A stretch of DNA of 64,000 nt. Source: Laburnicola sp. R22_1. Lineage: Eukaryota > Ascomycota > Dothideomycetes > Pleosporales > Didymosphaeriaceae. The DNA lies in contig JACONQ010000016.1 in assembly GCA_014281115.1 (NCBI GenBank), forward strand, positions 496,001 to 560,000, in the 5' to 3' direction. Both the position numbers and the translations under genes were made by a program. This document shows, in pieces, positions 10,129-21,822 of the stretch. The number at the start of each line of letters is the position of its first letter. Position 1 is the first letter of the stretch. Below the pieces are notes generated by a model. It saw only the letters and a list, made by a program, of their open reading frames with translations, had not been told where the DNA came from and did no database searches.

Positions 10129-12674
10129 TCAGTATTGAAAACGTTCCAGTCCCGTACCGATGCCACCGTGCACTCTATTCATATGAGCATAGCAAAGGTC
10201 GCCCCTCTCAAACACTTCCATGCATACCCAACAAATATGCGCTTTGCAGCCGCCACAGGTCATATGATTACATCCTTCTATCTTCTCCATCGGCGTAGAA
10301 CACTTTGGACAGTCTTTGATATTAAGTTCCTTCTTGAGCTTCTCCAACGCCTCATAGCCGCCTGACTGGATGTCTTTGTACTCCGCACAGGTATAGCTTC
10401 CATGGCGCGCGTGGCAAGAAGTGCAGAGCAGTTCGAGACAGTTTGTGCATGCGTAGGTGGGTCGGGTTGAGCCGGAAGCAGTCGTACATCGATAAACGTA
10501 GTCGCAGTCTGGAGTTGGACAGTAATGGAAGACATTTGGGTGCCGTTTGATGTATTCTTCGAACGATGACTGAAGCACCGTTTCGAGGACGGATGACGAG
10601 AGTCGATCTCGTAGTTCATGTAGTGTAAAAACGTGCGCGCAAGTTCCTTCGTTGCCTTGACATTGGATCTGGAATGAGGGGTTGTTACCAGATGCGGCGG
10701 CTTTGCAGCATTCTTCGAAGCATTCGAGACAGTAAGTGTGGCCGCAGGAAGTGTCGATGGGGTTGTCGGCTTCGCATAAGCAGATTGGACAGTCGTCTTT
10801 TGGGCCGGATTTTATGGTCGAACGAGGAAGGGCTGTGATGCTGCGCTTGCCGTCTATGATATCCAGGGCCGCTTCGTGCTGTTGATCTGTGCCATGTACA
10901 GCAATCTTCTTCGAGACGATGTCGAAAACGGCGACATCCTCTCCCAGTGCTTGTACGATACTTTTGAATCCGCCTCGTATTGCCCAAGAGAATTGAAGCG
11001 GACTGAGGCTGATTTCGTGATTTGCCACAGGCTCGTGCTTGAGCATATCGCTGATCTGGCAGGCCGTTTGTCCCAGCTTCTCGGAAGGGCCATGGTAATG
11101 GAATTGTCGCCTGATTTTGTCTCTGGTAACGATAACGCGGAGTGCTTTCTCAATCGCTCTAAGCTTTCTGTACGCACTTCCATTGCTACTGAACGCAGGG
11201 CTCCACAAGATTTCCTCGTCCTTCATCAAGACGACTCCGCTGAAGATTTCGTCTATACTTTTGCGCGCACTGGCCACGTCTTTGGCATTCTCACCTTCAA
11301 CCTTCAATGTCGTGAATTTTTGCAGAGCATCGTGATAGACGTGGAACGTGAGATGTTGTTCTTTCCACGTCTTACTCTCTTTATCAATCCTTGTCTTTGA
11401 AGCAGTATAGATTGCGGTAGACACTCGGGCTTTTGCCACTTGGATCAGAGTTACGGTGAGTTTGCCTTTCCCTAAGACGGGCAGTGGCGTACTGTTTAAC
11501 GAACATGCTGATCTGGCATCCGCTTCGTCTTGGAACCAGGCGGTAGCTTTCACCCGCTTTCCCGTGTGAGTGGGCGACAAGTAGAAGTTCTCTAGTGGAC
11601 CATGTTCTTCTAGACGCGAACGAACATGAACGCTGACTTCAACATCCGAAGCTCGATAGCTTGCAGTTCCCATCTCGATGTGGCGCGGCTTATCGTGTGG
11701 CGACCGTATGGCTCTCTCAATATCTTTGGTAGTCGCTGTGCTAGGCACATCGCTCAACGTGGCAGTCCAAGCGACCGGATTGTTGGAGCGGCCGTGTGAG
11801 AAAGATGCTCTTGTCCCAGCACTAGATTTGACAATCTGATCTAAAACTTTGTAGTCGCCATTGTTAAACCTCTGCGCAACCTTGTTGGCCTTCTCACCGT
11901 TACCATAGTTTAGCCATGCATTGCGAGTGGACTTGTGCCAGGAGATATAGACCTTTCTGGCGTTCGTTCGCCTCGAATCGTTCGGCATTGATGTGGCGAC
12001 GAGCTTAGACTGCTGTTTCTCGAGTTCAGCACTTAGTCTCTGTGAAAAAGCTGGATCCTCCACTTTCACGATGGCCATGGTTTGTACCGTTGCATCTTGC
12101 TTGGGGATACGGACGCAGTTGACGTTGATGTCATAATCTAGTGTACGGAGAGTGTTGACAACTGTCTCCGGGCTGCTTTGTGGTGGGAGGCCGGTGAGAC
12201 GGGCGACAGAGTAGTCTGTTGAGAGGGAAATCTTCTCAACGTCGCCGAACCCATTGAATTGTACCACTGCCCCGGCAAGATCGCGGGTGAAGTCGTCGTG
12301 GGGTTCTTGGTCCTAATGCTGTCAGCACTGATTCTTATCCATGTGGGGAAGTGATAACTCACTTCATCTTCCTTCTGATCCAACTCGAGAGCGCTTCTGT
12401 TCTCTACTTTCGGGCCGTCTTTTACATGAAGGTATGGACAAACAGGATTTCGGCAGCCCCCAGGGCTCGCAGCGAACTTGCACGGAACCCTTGCGCGAGA
12501 ATCAGATGCTGCCTGGGCCACCTCACCTGAGTTAATCCTGAGCGTGTCAATTGCGGGGAAACTTGGAGCACCAGGCTGAAGATGGGCTGCAGTTCGTGGC
12601 CTCCCTTCGTGCAAGAAACTGCACGCGTCACCGTTACGGCACAGGCCGCGCGCGAAGAATCTGCACGCGATCAT
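10129..12674 (-). CDS. RBR-type E3 ubiquitin ligase with N-terminal CCCH zinc fingers
   Basis: Start at 12674; exon 1 12674-12363, intron 12362-12313 (50 bp), exon 2 12312-10129; 831 residues. Two CCCH fingers lie at the N-terminus: C-x7-C-x5-C-x3-H (residues about 4-22) and C-x8-C-x4-C-x3-H (about 63-82). The middle (about 115-480) looks like RNA-binding or KH/RRM-type modules but cannot be assigned. The C-terminus is RING1 (CPICLCEADNPIDTSCGHTYC), IBR (YCPTPDCDYVYRC..CxxCLELLCTSCHARHG) and RING2 (CPKCSTPMEKIEGCNHMTC). The EGC cysteine of RING2 is the expected ubiquitin-thioester residue, so the ligase looks active. CCCH plus RBR suggests RNA-linked ubiquitylation; this is inference. Confidence 0.9.
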
Positions 12675-15068
12675 GGTAGTATCGTGACGGAGTCATTGTA
12701 GAATGATGTGGAACTCGTCCTCAAGGCTCCAATTCCAATGTTGCACGAAGCGGGCAGCCTGCATAACATCCATGGTCATGCATATGTCACGTGCCTGTCA
12801 GGCTCCAGGTACAGACATCTGGAAGGCATGACTGACACGTACATTACCACTGCGCATTCGTACCTGCATATTCAGCAAAAATTGGAAGAACACTACCATT
12901 TGCGCACTTTCTAGCATACACCCAACAGCTAGCTGATAAAGAAGTTTGGAGTTTCAGTCTGCGTTGTTGCCTGCTAGTCCCGTCAGAATCACCCGCAGTG
13001 GTAACGAAAAACACGGAAAATTCGGAAAACTTCAATCAATCAGTGCATTATGTTACCTTAGGATATATACTAACACCGACTATAAAAGAATTGCCCTCAA
13101 AAAGGTCAACTTTCATTGCACTCGCATCCCGCCCAATCCATCGCTCCACCAACGACACCCACCCTCACCAACACAACAAAACACTAACCCACCACCCACC
13201 ACCCCTCGGGATAACTCCACCACATGACTCCACCCTCCCTAGCACAAAGATAGCCTCTCTGCGAAACCAAAAAAATCTTCCGCCAACAAGGCAACTCTAC
13301 GCTATACCGTGAAACCTGCTACGGAACGACTCGACTACCCCATGCGGAAGGAAGTGCAGTACATCTCCCAAGCGCATCATCACGATCACGATCGCTCCTC
13401 TCGCTTTCTTCCATGTACCACCATCGTGCCCGCTCTGTCCACCTGCACATGCCCTCATATCCTCGGTCCAACTCAAACCACCCCCATATTTGCTCTCCAG
13501 CAAGCCAACGACCCTCAATGCCGCCCACGCTGCGTACTAACTAGGTAGGTATACGTACCCGTACCCGTACCCAGCGTGCCAGCCCAGCGCCAACCCAGCC
13601 CACGCGACCGACGATCTCTGTCGTCATCCCGCGCACCGCGCAGATCACCATCTCCCTCCCCCGACCGAAGGGTTTCGTTCCCGTTGCGCAAAACAAAACG
13701 CCCCCGTTAGCATCCCCATTCCAAATCCCGTCTTTCTTCTCAATTTACACCGTACACCCTCCCGCCGTATATAATAACACCTCTCCTCTCGCGCCTGCAC
13801 AATCGCATCTTACATCTGTCATTTCATTCATTCATCTCACAATCCCACCACCCATCCCTCCCCACTCACCAGCGCCCAACCCCCAAGCCCAAACCCAAGC
13901 AACAGCCCAGCGTCGCCCATACCACCGCACCGCAACGAGTCAGCGAGTCAGCCCAATTGAAATCGAGCAAAAAAAAAAAAAAATCTCCACCCATCCATCC
14001 ATCCTCACCAAAAGACCCAAAAACCAGCTCCCAGCTCAGCATCCCAATCCCACATCCACATCCTCCCACAGCCTCTCTATCCTCTCTACGTTCCAGGCAG
14101 CTTCGAAATTCGCATCTCCAAGTCAAGTGAACAACAAGTACCAAGTACCAAGGAAGGAAAGAAGGAAAGTCGAGCGACAGGCCGGACGAACGGAGACGCG
14201 AGACGGGGAGACAGCGGCCAAGATGCGAAACGAGAAGGATACGGCATCGGCATCGTGCCCTTATCGCTAGTCTAGCGCCCCGACTAACCTTCCCTTCCTT
14301 CCCTCCCATTTCTTCCCTTTCCGAGACATGAAAAGAGAGAGAAAATCCGCTCCATCATTTCTCGTTATTTCAAGGATTGATTCCACGTCTTTTCTTCATC
14401 ATTTCATTCATCGATCCTACGAACTCTCGTCACGACGAAGCATCACATTTTCATTTTCCACGCATCTCATTCCAAAGCGCTCACATTGCGTGTTCAACTA
14501 GCTTACTTTCCTACATTGTCGTCCATGACACATCACCCCACCCCTCCCCTCCCAAAATCCATCTCTCCCCAGTTCCCAGCCAGATACATACAAGGTGGGC
14601 TAGAAACCAAGAGACAACGAGATGATGGCACACACAATACCCAAAAACGTGGTCGTCCCAACCACCAACCAGCAAAGAAAATCACCAATCCAGTCGTCCC
14701 CAGGGTCGGTTAGAAGAATGTTGTTGTTATGGCTTTATAGGTGGTATAGATGTAGTAGTGGAAATATCAAGAAAGAAAAAAGTCAAAAAGGAAAAACGCC
14801 GGTAGATGGTGATGTATGGTGAGGCTCTCGACGCAAGACGATACAAGTGGATTACCAGCCCGGGGTCGATCCGAAGCTTTAACCTCGAGGGTTCGATGTT
14901 GAAGGACGACCCTCTCCTCGGTACTGCGGAAAGCGGGGTGGTGTCTGCGGAGATAGATCGCTACATTGCTAATTGTTTTTGTTACAGGCCGGAAACGGGA
15001 AAAGGAAGCAAGAAAGATGGTAGGGTCGTTGGAATCATGGCGAACGTCGATGAACTTGAGAGCAAACA
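12675..15068. other. 2.4-kb gene-free block, strongly pyrimidine/C-rich on the plus strand
   Basis: No open frame with family similarity. From about 13.1 to 14.7 kb the plus strand is rich in C, A and T and poor in G. A TATA-like CGTATATAATAAC at about 13769-13781 is followed by a CT-rich run typical of fungal transcription starts, then an A-run at about 13970. It reads like a long 5' leader, but no gene follows in that direction because the C2H2 gene lies on the other strand. It may be a non-coding transcript or the promoter and 3' flanks of the neighbours. Confidence 0.5.
13769..13830 (+). promoter_or_regulatory. Possible plus-strand core promoter (TATA plus CT-rich start region)
   Basis: TATATAATAA at about 13772 is followed by CCTCTCCTCTCG and repeated CATTCATT, the usual look of a filamentous-fungal TATA box and CT-rich initiator. 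No protein-coding gene follows on this strand within 1.2 kb. Confidence 0.3.
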
Positions 15069-16575
15069 TCATTCTTCCATGCGGCCGAAGAAGGCGTCAT
15101 CATCCTCATCAGCGCGCCCGTGGCTGCGAGAGTTGGAGTGGCGGAAATCGTCATCATCCGCGAAGCTATCGTCGTCCATGTCGACGTCTTTACTCTCGAG
15201 ATGGTAGCGGTGATTACCACGGACGCTCGATTGCTGCGCTGTTACCGTGGTGCTACCCGATATCGAGAGGTCGTTGCCGTATTCCAAGAACCTCGCTGGT
15301 AGCGGCGGAACGGGAGGAACATCCGGCGGGAGAGCAGCGGGGCCAGACTTGGGCGTGCCATAGGAGCAGCTCAGCAAACCGACGGCGGCAGCAAGGTCTG
15401 CCTGATCGTTCTCGTCTTCGCGATACGAGCCGGCAACCGATGTACCCGATGTTGTGGGCCGATCGGACACGTTGCTCCACTGGCGATAGTGTCCGTGCTG
15501 ACCGTTGTCAGAGAAGACGGCGGACTGGTAGGAGTGGCTGTAGGCAGAGCTGTTGGCGGAGTAGCGCTTGGTTGCGCGGCTGCCAAAATGGGAGCGAGGG
15601 AAGGATCCCACGGCGTGATCGTCAAGTTGCGGGGGCGGGGTAGTGCCGTTGGAGCTCAAATCGTCACGCAGGTCGGACGAGCCCGAAGCAGGTGGCGACG
15701 GCGAGGAATGATCGCTGTCACCGCCCTCGGTGTTCATGGCAATGAGCACAGAGGCCGCCTCGAGCAGCTGCACCTGCTGGTGCTTGGAAATCAACAACTT
15801 GGACGTGTACTGCCATTCCGGCGTGTGCTCCCAACTAAAACAAAAAGTCAACGCGCATTCAAACAACGACCTGGTGCGTGCGGAGTGAGGAAAGGGCATT
15901 CGAATTGAGCGGTGAAAGTGTGTGGGAGGACGGTCTACTTGGGGCGACTGACAGGTGTTTGGTGAGACAACTGCTGTGCTTGTATCCTTTCCCACATTTT
16001 TCACATCTCAGTTCGCTACCACTTGTGCGCTTGCCCTCAGCCTTGGTGAGGCGCGAGCCCTCGCTCGCACGGCGTATCCTAGACTTGGAGTTGCCCTTTT
16101 CGTGCTCCGGCATCGAGGCCAGCGGAGGCCCGTCGCCTACGGCTTCAGTCTTGGCAGCCGCGCCGTAGCTGCCCGGGCCAAACACGGAGCCATTGCTCGG
16201 GACGCTGGAGGCCATGGAGGGTACCATGTTCAGACTGGGCCCGCGGAACTGCGTCGCAGGCTTCGAGGAGCGCCGCGAGGCACTGCTGGCTTCGAGCGGC
16301 GCCCCCGATATGCCTTTGGCCGCAGCGGCCATGGCGGCCGTTGAGCTCATGCTCTTCCGGCGAGTGACGCGGTGTGCCGGGTTCATGGAGGCCGACATGG
16401 AGTGCGAGTGCGGCCGCGACTTGGGGAGCGAGCCTGCCACCATGATGTTCGAGTGCCGGTGCTGGCTGGCGGGGCGGACGGTGATGGGTTCCTACAGAGA
16501 GAGGCGTGTCAGCAGGCACTCAGGTACAGAGAAAGAAATTATCAAAGAAAAAAGACGTGCCTTGATGACAGTCAT
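15069..16575 (-). CDS. C2H2 zinc-finger transcription factor with acidic C-terminus
   Basis: Best model: start 16575 in a CCACCATG context, 15-nt exon 1 (MTVIK) to 16561, intron 16560-16492 with a GC donor (AAG|GCACGT) and CTGTAG acceptor, exon 2 16491-15953, intron 15952-15835, exon 3 15834-15069; 439 residues. A single finger, C-x2-C-x12-H-x3-H (CEKCGKGYKHSSCLTKHLWEH), is split by the second intron just before its last histidine. It is followed by TPEWQYTSKLLISKHQQVQL, a conserved block of a fungal regulator family whose role I cannot name. The rest is Ser/Pro-rich, and the tail is very acidic (DVDMDDDSFADDDDF), possibly an activation domain. If the GC intron is wrong, translation could start at 16443 (MVAGSLPK). 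Confidence 0.8.
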
Positions 16576-19281
16576 GGTGGGCAAGGCCAGTGCTCGACCT
16601 GTCGTCTTTGTTCGTCGGGGCAAGCGAGCTGTCTGGCCGAAAAACAATAGACCCGGGCACCGGAGACTTTTGTTGACAGGCGAGGTGGAGTGAGCGGACG
16701 CAATCCGAGCTCGAGAGGGCGAGGGGAGGGCGAGGAGTCAGAGAGGGAGAGTGGAAGCTGGAGGTGAGGTTGCAGGTGGAGTTGTGCAGATCGGTTGCCG
16801 TTCACAAAAATATGTGGAATGTGGACCCCTCTTCGATATTGCGCTACACGCTGGCCGGATCGTTTCACATGCAGGCTCGTCCAGGAAGTCCGAAGGCGAC
16901 CAGGCTCAGCGAACTGGCTGCGGCAAAGAGGCACGGGCGAGGTTGGGGGTGAGGATAGGATGGGGGGAGGTGTTGTGGGGGAGCAGCTGGCCAGCGGAGG
17001 AAATGTTTAATGCGAGCAGAGCACACGGGCGTGAGAGCACCTGGTGCTCCTCTTTGGTCAGCTGGCGCATCTGTCGCGCAGCAGCGTCTAGCGCAACGTG
17101 ATCACTGATAGGGCGGCCGGCGAACGCTCAGCGCGAGGTACCGGGCAGAGTGTGGCTAGGGCAGGCTGGGGTGGAGAGGGATGATGCTAAAACAGGCTCG
17201 CTGGGCCGCCGCCGTGACATGTTTCAGCGTCGTCAACTGGTCGTCGGCGTAGTCGCCATTGTCCGGCGTCATCGAGGTGCTCGCTCGCTCCCAGGCACCG
17301 CCGTAGCGACGCAGGCTCACTCAGGTTCCTGGCCTCACGCAGGTCACCGTGGTGTGTGTGTGTGTGTGCCGCTAGCCCTCTGGTTCGGGCGCGCTGATGA
17401 TGAAGCGCATCTGCTTTGGGACGAAGTGCCGATCGCCTTTGCTGGGCGCTCGAGCGTCGCCCGGCTGCGCATCCCCTGGGGGACCCCCCGGCGCACCGCT
17501 GCCATGCTCGCCATGAACGGCACCGCCCGCCATCGCTGCTGTGACGGACTGGAGGTGCAGCGCAACCATCGTCTTTGTGGGGAACCGCTGCTCTGTGCCG
17601 GACAGCGACGCTCTTGCACCCTCTCCACGCGACCACGCCGCCGTGGCTGCGCGCCCGGCCTGTCTCTGGAGAAGGCCTGGGCCTCTCCGCTGCGCGCTGG
17701 CGCCATCGCGATCGGCCCCAAGTCTGGCTAGCCAGAGCGCTAGGGAAGCCACCTCCTCACTGCGCTGTGCTGGCCGTGGGGCGCCCGCCACTATGGCATG
17801 CCAAAGTGGGAGGCATTCTACATTCCCAGTGCCGCCTCTGGCTTCCCGCAGCTCGAGCGCCTTGCTTGCATCCTGGGGACGACGAGACGACGATGCCGTC
17901 TGGCCATCCAGGGCCGAGACGCTCCCAACAGTCGGCAGAGACCACTCGGTGTGGCACGAACGACACCACCGTAGAGACCGACTCCGATTGCAGGCTGCGG
18001 TGCGAGCTCCAATATCCGATGTGTTGTGGAATCGCGAGGCTAGAACCTTTCCGTCCCGAGGTCGTTTATCCTCATGCAGCTGCCGAGGGCCCACTCACGC
18101 TACCTGCGTGTTGTTGGCCGGTGGAACAAAACAAGGCCCCCGGATCAGCTCGACCGCGAGCCTTCTCGACTCGTCGTACCACAAACAACTCTGGGTGTGC
18201 CGTGGGCATCGTCGGTCCTGGACGTGAAGCCATGCGCTTGTCGCAACGTGAACAGCCGCTGCGTCAAGTGTCAATCGCGGTCCCAAGTCTCGGCGGCCTG
18301 TCCCTGGACGCATAGCCCGGCTTTCCTGGTCGGTTGGCAAGTGGGAGCAATTGAACTCCGTTGGCGGCTTGCCGACGCTAAACGCCTTGTCAAGCCGCCG
18401 CGCGAGCACAGTAGGTACGTTTCGACTCCACAAAGCCATGACATCATGCAGTTACAGAAATTGAAATTGTTCCCACTCTCCCAACATTAATAATTTGAAA
18501 TTTCCCCCAGAAGGGACACGCACCGGCTCCTGCAGCGAAACAGCGCTTTTCCCAAAAATTGGAAATCTCTCTTGCGACATCATGCTCCTCACTCTACGTC
18601 ATCAATCAAACATGCCCGAGACTTCCATTTGCCGTTTAAGAAATTGGTAGGAACCCACTTTTAACTGGTGTAATAGTGACACAGTCGTTGCAGTCGACGC
18701 ACAATTGTGGTGTGATTCGAACGGGACTATAATCCCGCCCTCATATCCATCAATTACTCGCCAAGCAGGATGCGGGATAACTATGCGGGGAAGCCCTAGA
18801 CAGGTAACACGCACAGAGTAAGGTATTCTAACACGAGGTATACTTCGTATATATATATCACAGTGCTCGGCATCCTCGACCGTCGGTGAATGTCGCTCGC
18901 AAGGTAGACATTCGTTCTGGAGTCCGGGCAACTGCGAATACGCACGCGAGCTCAGAATCCCTCGGTGAGGGCGCCATGGGCGCTCACATAACACATGGCA
19001 TGCCGGCATGCCGTATTGTACTAGATAGGTGACATTCTCGTGATTATTTACATGCAAGACCTTGGGACCGCGGTTGCAGGACTTCAGAAGCCAAGATACC
19101 AGGAAAATGTAGAGCCTCGACAAGGGATACAGCATTTCCTGCGCCCAGAAAGTATGAAAGATTATTTGGCTTGAAACACTGCTACAAGCATATACCTCTC
19201 CCACCAAAGATCCGACCCGGTGACCCCAACAAAAGGCGGAAGTGGTTCGCCGTCTCAATAGCTACACCATGGTCACACGCA
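16576..19281. other. 2.7-kb intergenic region, GC-rich, no gene recognised
   Basis: Upstream of the C2H2 gene and downstream of the Rab5 gene. Between 17.1 and 18.4 kb several long frames are open on both strands at once, which is typical of GC-rich non-coding DNA; none has recognisable motifs. A GT microsatellite lies at 17352-17368. Confidence 0.5.
17352..17368. repeat. (GT)n microsatellite
   Basis: About eight GT dinucleotides in a row, in non-coding DNA. Confidence 0.9.
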
Positions 19282-20142
19282 TTAACACGCGCATCCCTCT
19301 TTTGCGCCGTCTGGCCGTCCATTGCCCAGGTTCACCCGCGCGTCTTCTTGTCGCCCACCTAGATTGGTTTGACCGCCCGCTCCCCTCGGGCCCTTGAGGC
19401 TCGTTTCCGGTATGGCATTCGCAATAGCCGTAAAAACCTCCGCCACGTTCTGACCTGTCTTCGCACTCGTTTCAAAGAAGAGCAGACCCTCCTCGTCGGC
19501 ATACGTCTTGGCCGTCTTGGTAGGGACTCTCCTCGCATCGGTGCCGGCGTCCTCGTTTGCCTCCTCGCCTTCCGCAGCCGGTGCGGCATCCGCATCTTCT
19601 GCACTCTCCTCGCCCGCTGCTGCCGCCAAGTCGGCCTTGTTGCCCACGAGCGCGATGACGATGCCGGGCGACGCTTGACGATGCAGTTCGGCGACCCAGT
19701 GTTGGGCTTTTGTGAGCGATGACGGTTTCGTGATATCGTATACGACGAGTGCAGCTTGGGCGTTGCGGTAGTACATGGGAGCGAGGGAGGCGAAGCGTTC
19801 TTGGCCGGCTGTGTCCCAGATTTCGAATTTGATGGTCCGAGTCGGGAGGTTGCATTTCTGCGTCAGGAAAGCAGCTACGTCGTGTCAGCTCGCCATGTAG
19901 AGCTCAAGATAGGGCTAGTCATGTGAATGACAGTAGTGGCGTACCTCCTATGGTAGGCTCCTTGTTTTCCTGGAAATCGTTGTTCACGAAACGCATCACC
20001 AAGGAGGACTAACCATGGGTTAGCTACGCGCCGAGGTTCTGTTGGCTGCTCGATGTCTGCCTACCTTTCCGACGGCTGCCTCGCCCAGCAGCACGAGCTT
20101 TACGCTGCTACTGGGCTTCGGTTGTGTAGATGTGTCCGCCAT
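19282..20142 (-). CDS. Rab5-family small GTPase
   Basis: Endosomal GTPase for early-endosome fusion and vacuolar sorting. Start 20142; exon 1 20142-20065, intron 20064-20009, exon 2 20008-19945, intron 19944-19875, exon 3 19874-19282; 244 residues. G-motifs: GEAAVGKS (P-loop, split by intron 1), the switch I threonine in EPTIGAAF, WDTAGQE, NKAD and ETSAK. The C-terminus ends CAC, a double geranylgeranylation site. [15 protein letters not shown] and the switch regions are Rab5-like. Between NKAD and the last third there is an acidic Ala/Glu/Asp-rich insert of roughly 35 residues; a comparable insert occurs in yeast Ypt52, so an Ypt52-like assignment is reasonable. Confidence 0.93.
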
Positions 20143-20540
20143 TGCGGGATATGGGATCGATGGCGCCTCGAGCAGATGCGGAGTGCGAGCTGGTCACGGC
20201 GTTGGGGTAAGTTTGATATGCTAACTCGATCTCTAATATGCTTTGAATACAGAGAGACACAGGGGCGAGGTGGAAGAATGGCGAGCGCTGAGGTAGGCAG
20301 TCGAAGGGCACCAGCGCTGGAGTTACGGAAGGTTCCAAGGGCGTCAAGGCACGTGCACACGCTAACCCAGGATCACCGCAGCTTCACTTGAAGCCTCTCT
20401 GATATCAATTTATTAGAAAAGACTGCCATATTGCATCAATGTCTTGATTGTCTAAAGAGGTGAATGAAGCACTCACTCTGTTTCTTGAGCAACCGTGACC
20501 TTCATCAAAGTTGGATCGATCTTTCACCTGTACCTGCACG
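20143..20540. other. Intergenic, upstream of the Rab5 gene
   Basis: Ordinary composition; no gene, RNA or repeat recognised. It holds the presumed promoter of the Rab5 gene. Confidence 0.5.
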
Positions 20541-20615
20541 ATGGTGGGCGCGCTTTCCGTAGACACGGTGAGAGCCGATGGTGGGCGCGCCTTCCGTGAC
20601 TACTTCGGTGAGAGC
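20541..20615 (+). repeat. 37-bp direct duplication
   Basis: ATGGTGGGCGCG starts at 20541 and again at 20578, with similar downstream bases (TTCCGT..GGTGAGAGCC) in both units. The offset of 37 is not a multiple of three, so a duplication inside a reading frame here would shift it. It sits at the 5' edge of the frameshifted gene described next. Confidence 0.7.
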
Positions 20616-21392
20616 CCGTGCCTGCTTCCAGAATACGCCTTCCGATGATGTATGGATCAGTCACTCACGCTATCCACCTGGGCACCTTCTAGTGCACGTA
20701 CTGCCGGACTGGCTCTTCTCAAGTCGACGTATCCTTCACGAAGGTCTGGAACAATTCTACGCCAGCGCAGTCTTCCGCATTTTCAACACAAACTGGTCCG
20801 AATCAGTCCGTGTCGGCAGCAACCGTTCGAGCATTCGCTCGACGGGTGGTGTACTCTCCTTTGCTGCCGCGAGGGAAGTCACGTTCGAGCGTCTTGAGCG
20901 GCTACAGCTGTCCACTGTCAGTACACTTGGCAACAAGATCGACTCTGCCACGATCGGCTTCCGCGGGACGGAACAAACAGCATTAATTGGCCCTATCCAC
21001 CAATGGGCGTCACCTCTATCGTCACTACGAGTGTTCGATATGAGAATTGAATTCGGCCTATGCTCGTTGGGCAACATGGATGACATCGGACTTCCACAAT
21101 TCGAATTAGGTCTTTTTGACAGGCTGCCAAAAACATGATTAACGTCGGTTTCACCATTGTGGATCTGGTTTCCCGGGAGGAGCGACAGATACCGGCAAAC
21201 TTGGCTATTAAGCAAGCGCTGAGACAACAACTCATGACCATCATGAAGGAGCACGTGTATAGCGAGGGGCAGGAGTTTGAAGAATGCGAACACAGGCTTA
21301 ACTCCCCGCGTTACGCCCCCATCGTGTATCTTCGCTGTACGTCCCCAGCCTATAGAAAGAGAGGACCCTCGCATTGGTTATGGCTCCCATGA
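20578..21392 (+). pseudogene. Decayed fungal gene of unknown function, one frameshift
   Basis: The frame from 20578 to 21138 reads like a real fungal protein (VHVLPDWLFSSRRILHEGLE, later LRVFDMRIEFGLCS and FELGLFDRLPK). It resembles uncharacterised fungal proteins with an F-box-like start and the motif WLFTSRxxxxEGLxQF; this is from memory of the family. It stops at 21138. The other plus frame, from 21135, continues convincingly (NVGFTIVDLVSREERQIPAN, IMKEHVYSEGQEFEECEH) to 21392. The switch falls in a run of five A at 21129-21133; one missing base explains it. The N-terminus also seems lost near the 37-bp duplication. Alternatives are an unrecognised intron or a sequencing error in the homopolymer. 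Confidence 0.5.
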
Positions 21393-21822
21393 GTGTACGT
21401 CGTTAGCACACAGGAGGCAGTGGTTGACCGTTGGTAACTTGCTCATCGGTCATAGTTTACTGCGGATGCAGTACCAAGGCACAACAAGTACACATAAACT
21501 TTTTGTATCCTAGCTCGAGTCGTATGTTTGTACCAGGTGGGAACAGCAGAATACAACACGGTATTTAGATGAAAACCTCCAGCAGTAACTACCTAGATAC
21601 TAAACACACAAACAGAGCATGTCACACGCCTAACACAGTCCCGAGGTCGTTTCTCCCCCTCCTTCCTCGTACATACCCACAACCCCATCAGATGCACCTT
21701 CCTTTGTTTCTTCGCCGCCCTGTCCCCGCTTTCCCTCCCCCGCCGCGCACACATCACAGGATTCCATGATACCCTACGATATATACCACTCACTCCAACA
21801 TTTCCTCCACAACTATAACATA

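Noticed and set aside
17372..18315. Several overlapping frames of 190-246 codons on both strands
   Set aside because: Mutually overlapping in opposite directions, GC-rich, no recognisable motif.
18690..18860. Possible 5S rRNA or tRNA remnant (TTCGAATC and GGATTATAGT words on minus)
   Set aside because: Stems do not pair and similarity to a 5S internal control region is too weak; a covariance-model search would settle it.
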